Assembly (NCBI GenBank): GCA_018897875.1
Contig: JAHIKF010000070.1
Location: 1-8,654, forward strand
DNA from: Pseudomonadota bacterium
Lineage (GTDB): Bacteria > Desulfobacterota > Desulfobaccia > Desulfobaccales > 0-14-0-80-60-11
Length of the DNA stretch: 8,654 nt
Direction: 5' to 3'
The notes beneath the pieces are model-generated. The model saw only the letters and a list, made by a program, of their open reading frames with translations, searched no databases and was not told the DNA's origin. Shown in pieces: positions 1 to 5,772 of this stretch. A program made the translations under genes and the position numbers. Each line of letters starts with the position of its first letter. Positions within the stretch are counted from its first letter, which is position 1.

Positions 1-917
1 CGCAGGGCCAGGCTCGAAATGACGACCCCCAGGCCGATGCGGATCACCTTGCCGGAAATGAACTTCTGGAGGCGGGCCCCGATGTACATGCCGCAGAACC
101 CGCCCACGCCGAAGAGGGCCCCCAGGAGCAGATCGGGATGGATGCCGATCGCGTAGTAAATCCCTACACCGGCTACCGAGGTTACCAGGGTGCCTAAAAG
201 CGCCGCACCGGCAATGGTGTACATGGGGAGCTTAAAGATCGCGGCCAGAAAGGGGGCGATGATGGCGCCGCCGCCGATGCCGTAGGTGCCGCCGATGAGC
301 CCCACCACCAGGGCCAGTGCGAACAGGGCCGGGACGTTGAAGTAGAAGGTTTCCCCTAAAAATTCGTAAGCCACCTGCTTGAAGCTCCAACTCACGGTCC
401 GGACCCGGGCGGCAGGCGGCAGGCCCTGGCCGGTGGTGTGGCCCGACTCCGCCAGGACTTTTTTGAGGCGTTCCTGGACCTGGGCCTCAAATTCCAGGAT
501 TCGGGCTTTCTTGCGTTTGGCCCAGGGGGTTTGCTCATAGAGCAGGCGCAGGCCGATATACAAGAGCACGCAGCCCACGAAGAGCTTGAAGTGGTGGGGA
601 TTCGGCAACCAATCCTTGCGAATCAAGGCTCCGAACCAGAGTCCCGGCAGGGTGCCCAGGATGGTGGCGCCGGCCACCGGCCAGTTCATGCGGCCCTCCC
701 GGATAAAACGGTAGACCCCGCTGGGGATGGCCACGATGTTGAAGACCAGGTTGGTGGGAGAAACCGCCGGGCTGGTGAAGTTGAGGAAGCTCACCTGGAA
801 GGGCAGCAACAGGAAGGCCCCGGACACCCCGGCCATGGAGGTGAAGGTGGAGACGACCAGGGCGATGAGAGGCGGAATGAGCGGGTTGACCTCCACGCCG
901 GACACGGGAAAGACCAT
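1..917 (-). CDS. TauE/SafE-family membrane anion exporter (partial, 3' end outside window)
   Basis: Reading the complement from the ATG at 917-915 gives 305 codons without a stop, running off the left edge. The protein is very hydrophobic and has two related halves, as TauE/SafE permeases do. The first half holds STFTSMAGVSGAFLLLP (about residues 23-39) and SPTNLVFNIVAIPSG (53-67). The second holds GLIGGTYGIGGGAIIAP (206-222) and an AGAALLGTLVTSVAGVG segment (236-252). The glycine-rich GIGGG...P signature is typical of the family, which exports sulfite, sulfoacetate and related organosulfur anions across the inner membrane. Residues about 131-182 form a long, charged, probably cytoplasmic loop between the halves (AKRKKARILEFEAQVQERLKK). 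I chose this start because AGAGGTGG lies just upstream and a promoter lies above it. Substrate cannot be deduced. A Rex-like operator suggests control by NADH/NAD+. The family call is firm; the function within the family is open. Confidence 0.9.
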   Translation of the reverse strand, partial: MVFPVSGVEVNPLIPPLIALVVSTFTSMAGVSGAFLLLPFQVSFLNFTSPAVSPTNLVFNIVAIPSGVYRFIREGRMNWPVAGATILGTLPGLWFGALIRKDWLPNPHHFKLFVGCVLLYIGLRLLYEQTPWAKRKKARILEFEAQVQERLKKVLAESGHTTGQGLPPAARVRTVSWSFKQVAYEFLGETFYFNVPALFALALVVGLIGGTYGIGGGAIIAPFLAAIFKLPMYTIAGAALLGTLVTSVAGVGIYYAIGIHPDLLLGALFGVGGFCGMYIGARLQKFISGKVIRIGLGVVISSLAL

Positions 918-919
918 GA

Positions 920-927
920 CCACCTCT
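920..927 (-). promoter_or_regulatory. Ribosome binding site of the TauE/SafE gene
   Basis: On the minus strand AGAGGTGG is followed by TC and then ATG, which puts the GAGG core 5 nt from the start codon. This fixes the start at 917 and rules out the nearby GTG. Its upstream edge touches the Rex-like operator. Confidence 0.75.
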
Positions 928-945
928 TGTGTAATTTTTCACAAG
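926..945 (-). promoter_or_regulatory. Rex-like redox operator over the start of transcription
   Basis: The minus strand reads CTTGTGAAAAATTACACAAG, a 6-bp-arm inverted repeat. The inner 18-mer, TTGTGAAAAATTACACAA (927-944), matches the general Rex consensus TTGTGAA-N4-TTCACAA at 13 of 14 defined positions; only the T before CACAA is changed, to A. It begins at the -10 element and covers the inferred transcription start (about 937), the expected position for a repressor that blocks RNA polymerase. Rex leaves its operator when NADH is high relative to NAD+. The match is direct; binding by Rex is inferred, and no rex gene is visible in the window. Confidence 0.65.
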
Positions 946-972
946 ATTAGCCAAAATAGATACCGCTGTCAA
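944..972 (-). promoter_or_regulatory. Sigma-70-type promoter of the TauE/SafE gene
   Basis: The minus strand carries a perfect -35 TTGACA (972-967), a 17-nt spacer, and a weaker -10 TAATCT (949-944; first, second and last bases match TATAAT). The predicted start near 937 leaves a leader of about 20 nt before the ATG at 917. The promoter sits downstream of the Argonaute gene on the same strand, so the exporter can be transcribed independently of the defence operon. Confidence 0.6.
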
Positions 973-981
973 GAATAAATT

Positions 982-1014
982 GGGGGCCGAGAGGGAAGGG
1001 GAAGAGGGGAGGGG
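982..1014 (+). other. Purine-rich G-run tract (possible G-quadruplex); C-rich, G-poor on the minus strand
   Basis: The plus strand has G-runs of 5, 3, 4, 4 and 4 separated by loops of 6, 2, 4 and 1 nt, which satisfies the usual G3+N1-7 quadruplex pattern. On the minus strand, which an Argonaute-operon transcript would follow, the same tract is C-rich and G-poor. That is the composition of a Rho-loading (rut) site, and no intrinsic terminator is visible after the Argonaute stop codon. The pattern is visible; either role is inference. Confidence 0.35.
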
Positions 1015-1028
1015 TAATCTAAACACGT

Positions 1029-1047
1029 GCTATCTGCTGTTCATGCG
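1029..1047 (+). repeat. Left copy of an imperfect direct repeat flanking the Argonaute operon
   Basis: GCTATCTGCT followed by GTTC and ATGCG. The copy at 4146-4164 has the same 10-mer, then ATAT and ATGCG, so 16 of 19 positions are identical in the same orientation. The two copies lie just outside the two-gene operon. They could mark an old insertion boundary, but a 10-bp match between two intergenic stretches could also be chance. Confidence 0.3.
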
Positions 1048-1166
1048 TTCATCAAGGTGAGTTCGAAGATTTTCGCTATGTAGATCATATCTTCAACTAT
1101 TTGAAAATAATTAGATGTTTTGCTAGTGGCAAGTGAGCGATGCTCTGGGCCTTGGCTCTCGTTCTG

Positions 1167-2804
1167 TTATTCTTTTTCTATATTGACCAACCTGTTGGCC
1201 CTATGTGACCAGCCAGAAAATTGTAAATCGGTGTAAGAAAGTCGAGCAAGTCCGTTTGCCCATTGAAGCGGAGCAGGGAGACGGCTAGGCTGGAACGAGA
1301 GGGTGGCGGAGTGACAAAGAGCGGTAAGGATTCGGGATAGATCGGACGGGCTGTGTTTGTGAGGGTTGATCGGTGCACGAAATTTCACTGGTGTTGTCAG
1401 AACGCCATACTGCGGAGAGGTGCAGGGATAAAGGGCGGTGAACTCGGAGGCATCCGGCAGGATGGCGGTACCAGGCTGGGGTTCAGATGGAGAGTGGTGG
1501 ATCAGCGGCGAGCCAGATTTCAAGTATTCGATCAGAGTGAAATCTCGACCGGAAAGAGCCTTTCGGTAGGAGTCCAACGACTCGTGGTGTGGCCTGTGGC
1601 CATCGCGTAGGAGGTAAAAGTGCCGTCTGGGTGCGATCGACTCAGCTTCGGCAACGACCCAAGACAGGCCTTCCCGCAATACCCCCGGCTGAAGGGTTTG
1701 GTCGTTATCCTTGCGAGCCCGCCAGTAGGCTTGCAGATTGCCACTTGGCTCAGTGAGCGTGATAACAACGATATTACCCTTGTTCATTCCGCCCTTTCCT
1801 AAATCTAGACCTATAAACCAGTTGTTGTGGAAGCCAGGAAAGTCGTTCGGTTCAGTGATAAAGATACTGCCGTCGGCTTTGGCGAGAATCGCGATGGCGA
1901 GACCGTGGCGCGAATAGCGGGGGTCCGACGCGGTGGAGCAAAGTTGAAAGGCTGCCTTTTCCGAATCGAGATACCTCAGCCACTCAATGGCGGAGGTGGA
2001 GGGACGGTCACCCTTCTTTCCTTCGAGCGGGAAGAGAACAATCGACTTCCCTTGCGTGACGTCCTTCAGGAAATTTGTAATGCTATCACCTCCCTGAAGA
2101 TCATCCAGGGAAGCCTTGCAGCGCCAGCTATTGAGAACCTTAACCACTTCTTCGCCGATCTCCATAGCAATCTGCGGCGAGCGAACAGCCTGAGACAGCA
2201 CACCCAAATGGATGTGTGCCGGTATTGCCGCGTTTCCCGACCTTACCAAATTGAGCAGATTTTTTGACAGGCCAGGGGGTTCGATTATCCGGGCCAGGCT
2301 CGTGATTTGGTCACCGAAGCGGTAGGTAACGGCACTGGCGTGAAACTCGGCGGCGTAATCCGTATAGCGCACGATCTGCCGATCGGACAACGATCGGTTG
2401 AAGAAGTCAATCATTCCTTCGATACAAGCGATCATCGGCTCATGGCGCAGAACATCGGGATACTTGCCTTTGGTAAACAACTCGGCGGTGGAAAAGAAGG
2501 TGGGGGTTTTTGATCCAGGCTCGAAAACAAGCCTGGTAAGGCTTATGCCGATCAGAGTTTCGTCGTCCTGTTTTCCAAAAGCCACCCGCTGGAGCTTGTA
2601 GCCATTCCGGCAGGTGTAGGATGATCCCGGAACCTTAATTGCGGGCTTTACAGGGTCCCAAACCCGTATGGAGGTTTCGTGGATGTCGTAGTGAAAAGGA
2701 CAGCGGGGAGATTCAAGACAGCGTTCGAGAACCTGTCTCCACATATCCGGAGTTGGCGTCCCGGGCAGGCGGTAGCATTCCCAAACCAGTTTGGTATCAT
2801 TCAT
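1167..2804 (-). CDS. Prokaryotic Argonaute, MID-PIWI with a unique N-terminal region and no visible PAZ
   Basis: A 545-aa nucleic-acid-guided protein, longer than typical short pAgos and shorter than long ones. The C-terminal PIWI domain (about 325-545) is recognisable: FIGLDLG with D334, LLRDG with D401, PQYGVLTTP (464-472), LTALCHSATLSF (493-504), and RLPAPLQWANGLARL (508-522), which lines up with the human AGO2 segment carrying catalytic His807, here N517. The MID domain (about 195-325) ends in GLAIAILAKADGS, the counterpart of the pAgo 'AKxGGxPW' segment. Candidate 5'-end-binding residues are R277, Q287 and K309. I see no clear glutamate finger between D334 and D401, so slicing is doubtful. 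Residues 1-190 match no domain I can name; an N/L1/L2- or APAZ-like fold is possible. The start ATG overlaps the end of the upstream HEPN gene by 8 nt, with GAGG just upstream, so the two genes are probably translationally coupled. It stops at TAA. Probable role: guide-directed invader sensing, with the HEPN protein as effector. Confidence 0.88.
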   Translation of the reverse strand: MNDTKLVWECYRLPGTPTPDMWRQVLERCLESPRCPFHYDIHETSIRVWDPVKPAIKVPGSSYTCRNGYKLQRVAFGKQDDETLIGISLTRLVFEPGSKTPTFFSTAELFTKGKYPDVLRHEPMIACIEGMIDFFNRSLSDRQIVRYTDYAAEFHASAVTYRFGDQITSLARIIEPPGLSKNLLNLVRSGNAAIPAHIHLGVLSQAVRSPQIAMEIGEEVVKVLNSWRCKASLDDLQGGDSITNFLKDVTQGKSIVLFPLEGKKGDRPSTSAIEWLRYLDSEKAAFQLCSTASDPRYSRHGLAIAILAKADGSIFITEPNDFPGFHNNWFIGLDLGKGGMNKGNIVVITLTEPSGNLQAYWRARKDNDQTLQPGVLREGLSWVVAEAESIAPRRHFYLLRDGHRPHHESLDSYRKALSGRDFTLIEYLKSGSPLIHHSPSEPQPGTAILPDASEFTALYPCTSPQYGVLTTPVKFRAPINPHKHSPSDLSRILTALCHSATLSFQPSRLPAPLQWANGLARLSYTDLQFSGWSHRANRLVNIEKE

Positions 2805-3765
2805 GGCCGTCCTCTGGCTCCATCATGATTTTCGGCCAGACTAAGGCGAGGTTCATTAAGTAGAGTATGGACCTTGCCCAGCGCTCGGACCGATGAAATT
2901 TCCGGGCATGAGCGAAGCGGTTCCGTATGTCATTCAGGGCGTAGAGAATCTGGAACACCTTAATCGGATCGTCATCCTCAAGGTAGATAAGTTTATCTTG
3001 CTTGGCTTGTCTAACTAGATCAATGAAGTTAACTTTCATATCAGCCTCACCAACGATTTTTTCCAGCTGTTGTTTAAGCTTTTCATGAGTGTTGGTGACG
3101 AAATCGACAGGTTTTTCGATCGGGGATTGCAATTCCACCCACTTGTGAAAGGATTCGCTTTTCTTGCTAGCGTCATATGCGACAGCAATAAGGGCTTTCT
3201 CGAAGAGGAGTTTCTCCTTCGGATTATCAAAGTTGAGCAACTCGGGAAGAACCTCGACTTTTTCGGTTTTGATTGCGTCTTTCTCGGGGGATTCAATCCT
3301 TTTCAGAATACCGGCTGTCTCAGTCTGCTGATCGCGCAACTCCTCTATAGACCGATTCTGGTTCGATGCCAAGTCATTGATGGACTCCAACGTCTCGCGG
3401 ATTAGTTCGAGTTGATCGCTAATCCTACCTTGATCTTCACCGAGATCACCGACTGAACGGAATTCCTCAAACTCTTCGGCATCCGCCTCCTCTGGGGGCG
3501 GCTTTATTTCTGCGGGACGCTTAGTTTTTGGTCGACGTATGTCAAATATGTTGGCATCCTTTTGGAATTCCTCGACAAGGGCACTGTAGGTGGGCAAATC
3601 CTTCGGGTAGACCCAAACCTTTCGCGCTCCATCCCATTGACGACCAGCGATCTTCTTCGCCCGGTCCCGGTTCTCGGGATGGATGCGAACGAGAAAGTGA
3701 TTGTCGTCTTGAGAAATTTCAATCGGACCAAACTTCTGGGCGTTGGTTGTAAAAGGCATGGTCAT
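2797..3765 (-). CDS. HARP-like domain / coiled-coil / HEPN protein, putative RNase effector of the Argonaute operon
   Basis: A 322-aa soluble protein in three parts. Residues about 22-70 (FLVRIHP...GRQWDGARKVWVYP...) have the W-D-x3-K-x-W-x-x-P pattern of the HARP-like domain found beside SNF2 helicases and some phage recombinases, so DNA binding is likely. Residues 75-165 are a charged, proline-containing linker plus a probable coiled coil (about 110-155). Residues 180-315 are helical and contain LNDIRNRFAHA, a complete HEPN motif R281-N282-x3-H286 used by metal-independent RNases; the setting resembles the DUF4145/MltR branch of HEPN. The ATG at 3765 is preferred because GGGAGGA lies 7 nt upstream; an in-frame ATG at 3909 would add 48 residues but has only a poor ribosome binding site. 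The stop overlaps the Argonaute start by 8 nt (ATGAATGA). Base composition is lower in GC than the nuo genes. The HEPN call is good; RNase activity and the partnership with Argonaute are inferred. A non-catalytic regulatory HEPN remains possible. Confidence 0.8.
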   Translation of the reverse strand: MTMPFTTNAQKFGPIEISQDDNHFLVRIHPENRDRAKKIAGRQWDGARKVWVYPKDLPTYSALVEEFQKDANIFDIRRPKTKRPAEIKPPPEEADAEEFEEFRSVGDLGEDQGRISDQLELIRETLESINDLASNQNRSIEELRDQQTETAGILKRIESPEKDAIKTEKVEVLPELLNFDNPKEKLLFEKALIAVAYDASKKSESFHKWVELQSPIEKPVDFVTNTHEKLKQQLEKIVGEADMKVNFIDLVRQAKQDKLIYLEDDDPIKVFQILYALNDIRNRFAHARKFHRSERWARSILYLMNLALVWPKIMMEPEDGHE

Positions 3766-3772
3766 CTTCCAA

Positions 3773-3779
3773 TCCTCCC
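3773..3779 (-). promoter_or_regulatory. Strong ribosome binding site that sets the HEPN gene start
   Basis: GGGAGGA on the minus strand sits 7 nt before the ATG at 3765. It is much better than anything upstream of the longer in-frame start at 3909 (AAGGA about 12 nt away), so the shorter product is preferred. Confidence 0.7.
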
Positions 3780-3917
3780 TTGAAAACGACTGTATACTTT
3801 TCATTGCCGCGACAAGGATTTCATGCAATGCTGAGTTATCGCCTCCCTTCCTGAGTTTAATCCCCAAAAGGTTTCTCTTTTTGCAACCAAATCGTCTAGT
3901 GGGAGGCATGTTAACAC

Positions 3918-3946
3918 AAATTTCCTTAAGAATTTATCCTTAATTT
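3918..3946 (-). repeat. AT-rich tandem near-repeat upstream of the HEPN gene
   Basis: The minus strand reads TTAAGGATAAAT followed closely by TTAAGGAAAT. The two copies are about one and a half helical turns or less apart, about 150 nt upstream of the preferred HEPN start. It could be an operator or upstream promoter element for the defence operon, or simply AT-rich sequence. Confidence 0.25.
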
Positions 3947-4000
3947 GCTGATCTTGGACATACCAATCCCCGTCGAGCAAATTCTTCGTAGGGGGGCACT

Positions 4001-4201
4001 ATGAGCCCCAGGCCAGCACCTCCCGTTAATGGTGTCCCAGAAGAAAGGCTGAGGCGATATGCAAATACCAACTCCGGGTATGGTAAGAAACTTTGGCACC
4101 CATTTTGGACAAAAGATCGGTTTGACAGACTGGATCAGAGGCGTCGCTATCTGCTATATATGCGCCGCTTAAACAAAAATAATGGATTTTCGATATGGTG
4201 A
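4001..4201 (+). CDS. Doubtful small basic ORF, divergent from the HEPN gene
   Basis: A 66-codon frame opening with ATG, 4 nt after AGGGGGG, a plausible ribosome binding site. The product is rich in Arg, Lys and aromatic residues (for example DQRRRYLLYMRRLNKNN near the C-terminus) and matches no family I recognise. It is the only plausible plus-strand gene in the window and lies in the low-GC island next to the Argonaute operon, divergent from it. It could be a small real gene, the remnant of a longer one, or chance. No promoter is obvious. It contains the right copy of the flanking direct repeat, which argues mildly against a conserved gene. Confidence 0.22.
   Translation: MSPRPAPPVNGVPEERLRRYANTNSGYGKKLWHPFWTKDRFDRLDQRRRYLLYMRRLNKNNGFSIW
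4146..4164 (+). repeat. Right copy of the direct repeat flanking the Argonaute operon
   Basis: GCTATCTGCT-ATAT-ATGCG, paired with 1029-1047 in the same orientation (16 of 19 identical). It falls between the HEPN-Argonaute operon and the nuo terminator, close to where composition returns to the high-GC host pattern. Confidence 0.3.
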
Positions 4202-4255
4202 TCATAGTTGTATCGCAAACCGCATCGGCAGCTTAGATTTGCGGCTCCTGCCCCC

Positions 4256-4289
4256 AAAAAAAAAGCAGGGCCGTTGGCCCTGCTTTTTT
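4256..4289 (-). terminator. Intrinsic terminator of the nuo operon (symmetric, potentially bidirectional)
   Basis: GCAGGGCC / GGCCCTGC form a perfect 8-bp GC-rich stem around a 3-nt loop (4273-4275). It is extended by A/T pairs to 14 bp and flanked by nine A's on the left and six T's on the right. On the minus strand the hairpin is followed by nine T's, starting 22 nt after the nuoN stop codon, so it ends the nuo transcript and shields the Argonaute operon from read-through. Six T's on the plus strand could also stop transcription entering nuoN antisense. Confidence 0.93.
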
Positions 4290-4311
4290 CTTGCCTCAGT
4301 GAAAAGGTCTC

Positions 4312-5772
4312 TTACAAGCCCGGGAAGATCTTCACGGCGTTCATGGCCAGGTTATAGAGGCTGCCCGGGAAGATGCCGATGGCCAGGACCCCGGCGGCGG
4401 TGAGGGCCACTACCGCGGTTTGGGCCGGGGAGAAGACCACCGGGCCCAGGTCGGCCTCCGCCGGCTTCATATACATGAGCACGGTGATGCGGAGGTAGTA
4501 GAAGACCGACACCAGGGAGTTCATGACGCCGATGATGGCCAGCCAGATGTAGCCGGCCTGGACGGCGGCGGAGAAGACATAGAACTTGCCCACGAAGCCC
4601 GCGGTGGGGGGAATCCCGGCCAGGGCGAACATAAAGAGCGCCATGCTGGCTGCCAGGACCGGGTGCTGGGCCCCCAGGCCGGAGTAGTCGTAGATATTGA
4701 TGTACCTATCCTTTTTCCGTCCCACCAGGATCACCACCCCGAAGGCCCCGAGGTTCATCAGGGTATAGGCCAGGAGGTAGTAGAGCAGGCTCACCGCGCC
4801 CAGCTGGTTGGCGGCCACCAGGGCCATCAGGAGATAGCCGGCGTGGGCGATGGAGGAATAGGCCAGCATGCGTTTGATGTTGGTCTGGGAGAGGGCCGCC
4901 ACGTTGCCGATGGTCATGGTGGCCACGGCCATGACCCAAAGGACCATGGTCCAGTCCACCTTGATGGCCGGGAAGGCCAGGAAGAAGACCCGGGCGAAGG
5001 CGGCGAAGGCGGCGGCTTTGACGGCCACGGCCATGAACGCGGTCACCGAGGTGGGGGCGCCTTCATAGACGTCCGGGGTCCACATGTGGAAGGGAGCCGC
5101 AGCCACCTTGAAGCCGAAGCCGACGATGAGAAGACCGACGCCCAGGAGCACCAGGTAAGCCATGGCCGGGTCGGCGCCCAGGCGCAGGGGCAGGTCGTCG
5201 AGGAACAGGGTGCCCCCCGAGGCCCCGTAGAGCATGGCCATGCCGAAGAGCAGGAAGGCGCTGGAGAACGCCCCGAGGATGAGGTACTTCAACGCCGCCT
5301 CATTGGAGCGCAGGTCTTCCCGGAAGAGGCCCGCCAGGACGTAGACCGCAATGGACATGATCTCGAGGCCCAGGAAGATCATGATCAGGTGAGCCCCCGC
5401 GGCCATGAGCATCATGCCGACGGTGGCGAAGAGGATCAGGGCGTAGTATTCGCCCATGTTCTTGCCGTAATCTTCCAGGTACTGCCGGGAGATAAGCACC
5501 GTCAGGGCCGCGCCCAGGATGAAAATAAAATAGAAGAAAAAGGCGAAGTTGTCCAGGTAGACCATGCGAACGAAATCGGTGCCGGTACTGCCCCAGAGGC
5601 CGATGGTTTGGAACGCCGCCACCGCCAGGCCCGCCAGGGCGAGCCAGGAGAAGCAGACTTTCCGTCCTTTGGGGGAGAGGGCATCCAGTACCAGGATGAG
5701 GATGGCGGTCACCGTCAGCGTCAACCACGGCCCGATGCTGCTCAGATGGAAGCTGGGTATGGTGAAGGTCAT
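4312..5772 (-). CDS. nuoN: NADH-quinone oxidoreductase subunit N
   Basis: A 486-aa integral membrane protein of normal NuoN length, one of the three antiporter-like subunits of respiratory complex I in the inner membrane. It helps couple quinone reduction to proton translocation. The family's charged membrane residues can be placed: E137 in LGLEIMSIAVYVLAG, K222 in GFKVAAAPFHMWTPDVYEGAP, K252 in AVAVKAAAF, and K396 in AGFVGKFYVF. These correspond to E. coli Glu133, Lys217, Lys247 and Lys395. The TNIKRMLAYSSIAHAGY segment (297-313) is a family hallmark. The start ATG overlaps the nuoM stop (ATGA, 5769-5772) behind a GGGGGAGG ribosome binding site, which indicates translational coupling. It is the last gene of the operon and is followed by an intrinsic terminator. 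Nothing looks broken. Confidence 0.97.
   Translation of the reverse strand: MTFTIPSFHLSSIGPWLTLTVTAILILVLDALSPKGRKVCFSWLALAGLAVAAFQTIGLWGSTGTDFVRMVYLDNFAFFFYFIFILGAALTVLISRQYLEDYGKNMGEYYALILFATVGMMLMAAGAHLIMIFLGLEIMSIAVYVLAGLFREDLRSNEAALKYLILGAFSSAFLLFGMAMLYGASGGTLFLDDLPLRLGADPAMAYLVLLGVGLLIVGFGFKVAAAPFHMWTPDVYEGAPTSVTAFMAVAVKAAAFAAFARVFFLAFPAIKVDWTMVLWVMAVATMTIGNVAALSQTNIKRMLAYSSIAHAGYLLMALVAANQLGAVSLLYYLLAYTLMNLGAFGVVILVGRKKDRYINIYDYSGLGAQHPVLAASMALFMFALAGIPPTAGFVGKFYVFSAAVQAGYIWLAIIGVMNSLVSVFYYLRITVLMYMKPAEADLGPVVFSPAQTAVVALTAAGVLAIGIFPGSLYNLAMNAVKIFPGL

Larger units (their letters stand above)
3766..4311. other. Intergenic stretch between the HEPN-Argonaute operon and nuoN
   Basis: About 545 nt without a confident gene. 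It holds, from left to right: the HEPN ribosome binding site; an open frame that could extend the HEPN gene to 3909; an AT-rich stretch (about 3911-3946) with the tandem near-repeat TTAAGGATAAAT / TTAAGGAAAT on the minus strand; a doubtful 66-codon plus-strand ORF (4001-4201); the right copy of a direct repeat; a 6-bp inverted repeat (CGCAAA at 4214-4219, TTTGCG at 4238-4243) of unknown meaning; and the nuo terminator. The HEPN promoter should lie here, but I find no -35/-10 pair good enough to call. Confidence 0.6.

Noticed and set aside
438..950. Plus-strand open frame of 170 codons opposite the TauE/SafE gene
   Set aside because: Low-complexity translation; the minus strand carries the TauE/SafE repeats, a promoter and a ribosome binding site.
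535..1026. Minus-strand open frame of 163 codons overlapping the TauE/SafE gene in another frame
   Set aside because: The product is Arg/Gly/His/Pro-rich with no membrane segments. It would read through the promoter and operator, whereas the alternate frame gives the real permease.
1065..1094. Inverted repeat GAAGAT / ATCTTC downstream of the Argonaute gene, considered as its terminator
   Set aside because: Only 6 bp of AT-rich stem with an 18-nt loop and no T-tract, so it is not a convincing intrinsic terminator.
1827..2267. Plus-strand open frame of 146 codons inside the Argonaute gene
   Set aside because: Antisense to the MID/PIWI coding sequence; no family resemblance and no start signals.
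1167..3909. Searched for CRISPR repeats, cas genes, a transposase or an integrase around the Argonaute operon
   Set aside because: No regularly spaced repeats and no recombinase-like reading frames were found in the island.
4214..4243. Inverted repeat CGCAAA / TTTGCG, considered as an operator or attachment site
   Set aside because: Short arms, a long 18-nt spacer and no link to a promoter; it could easily be chance.
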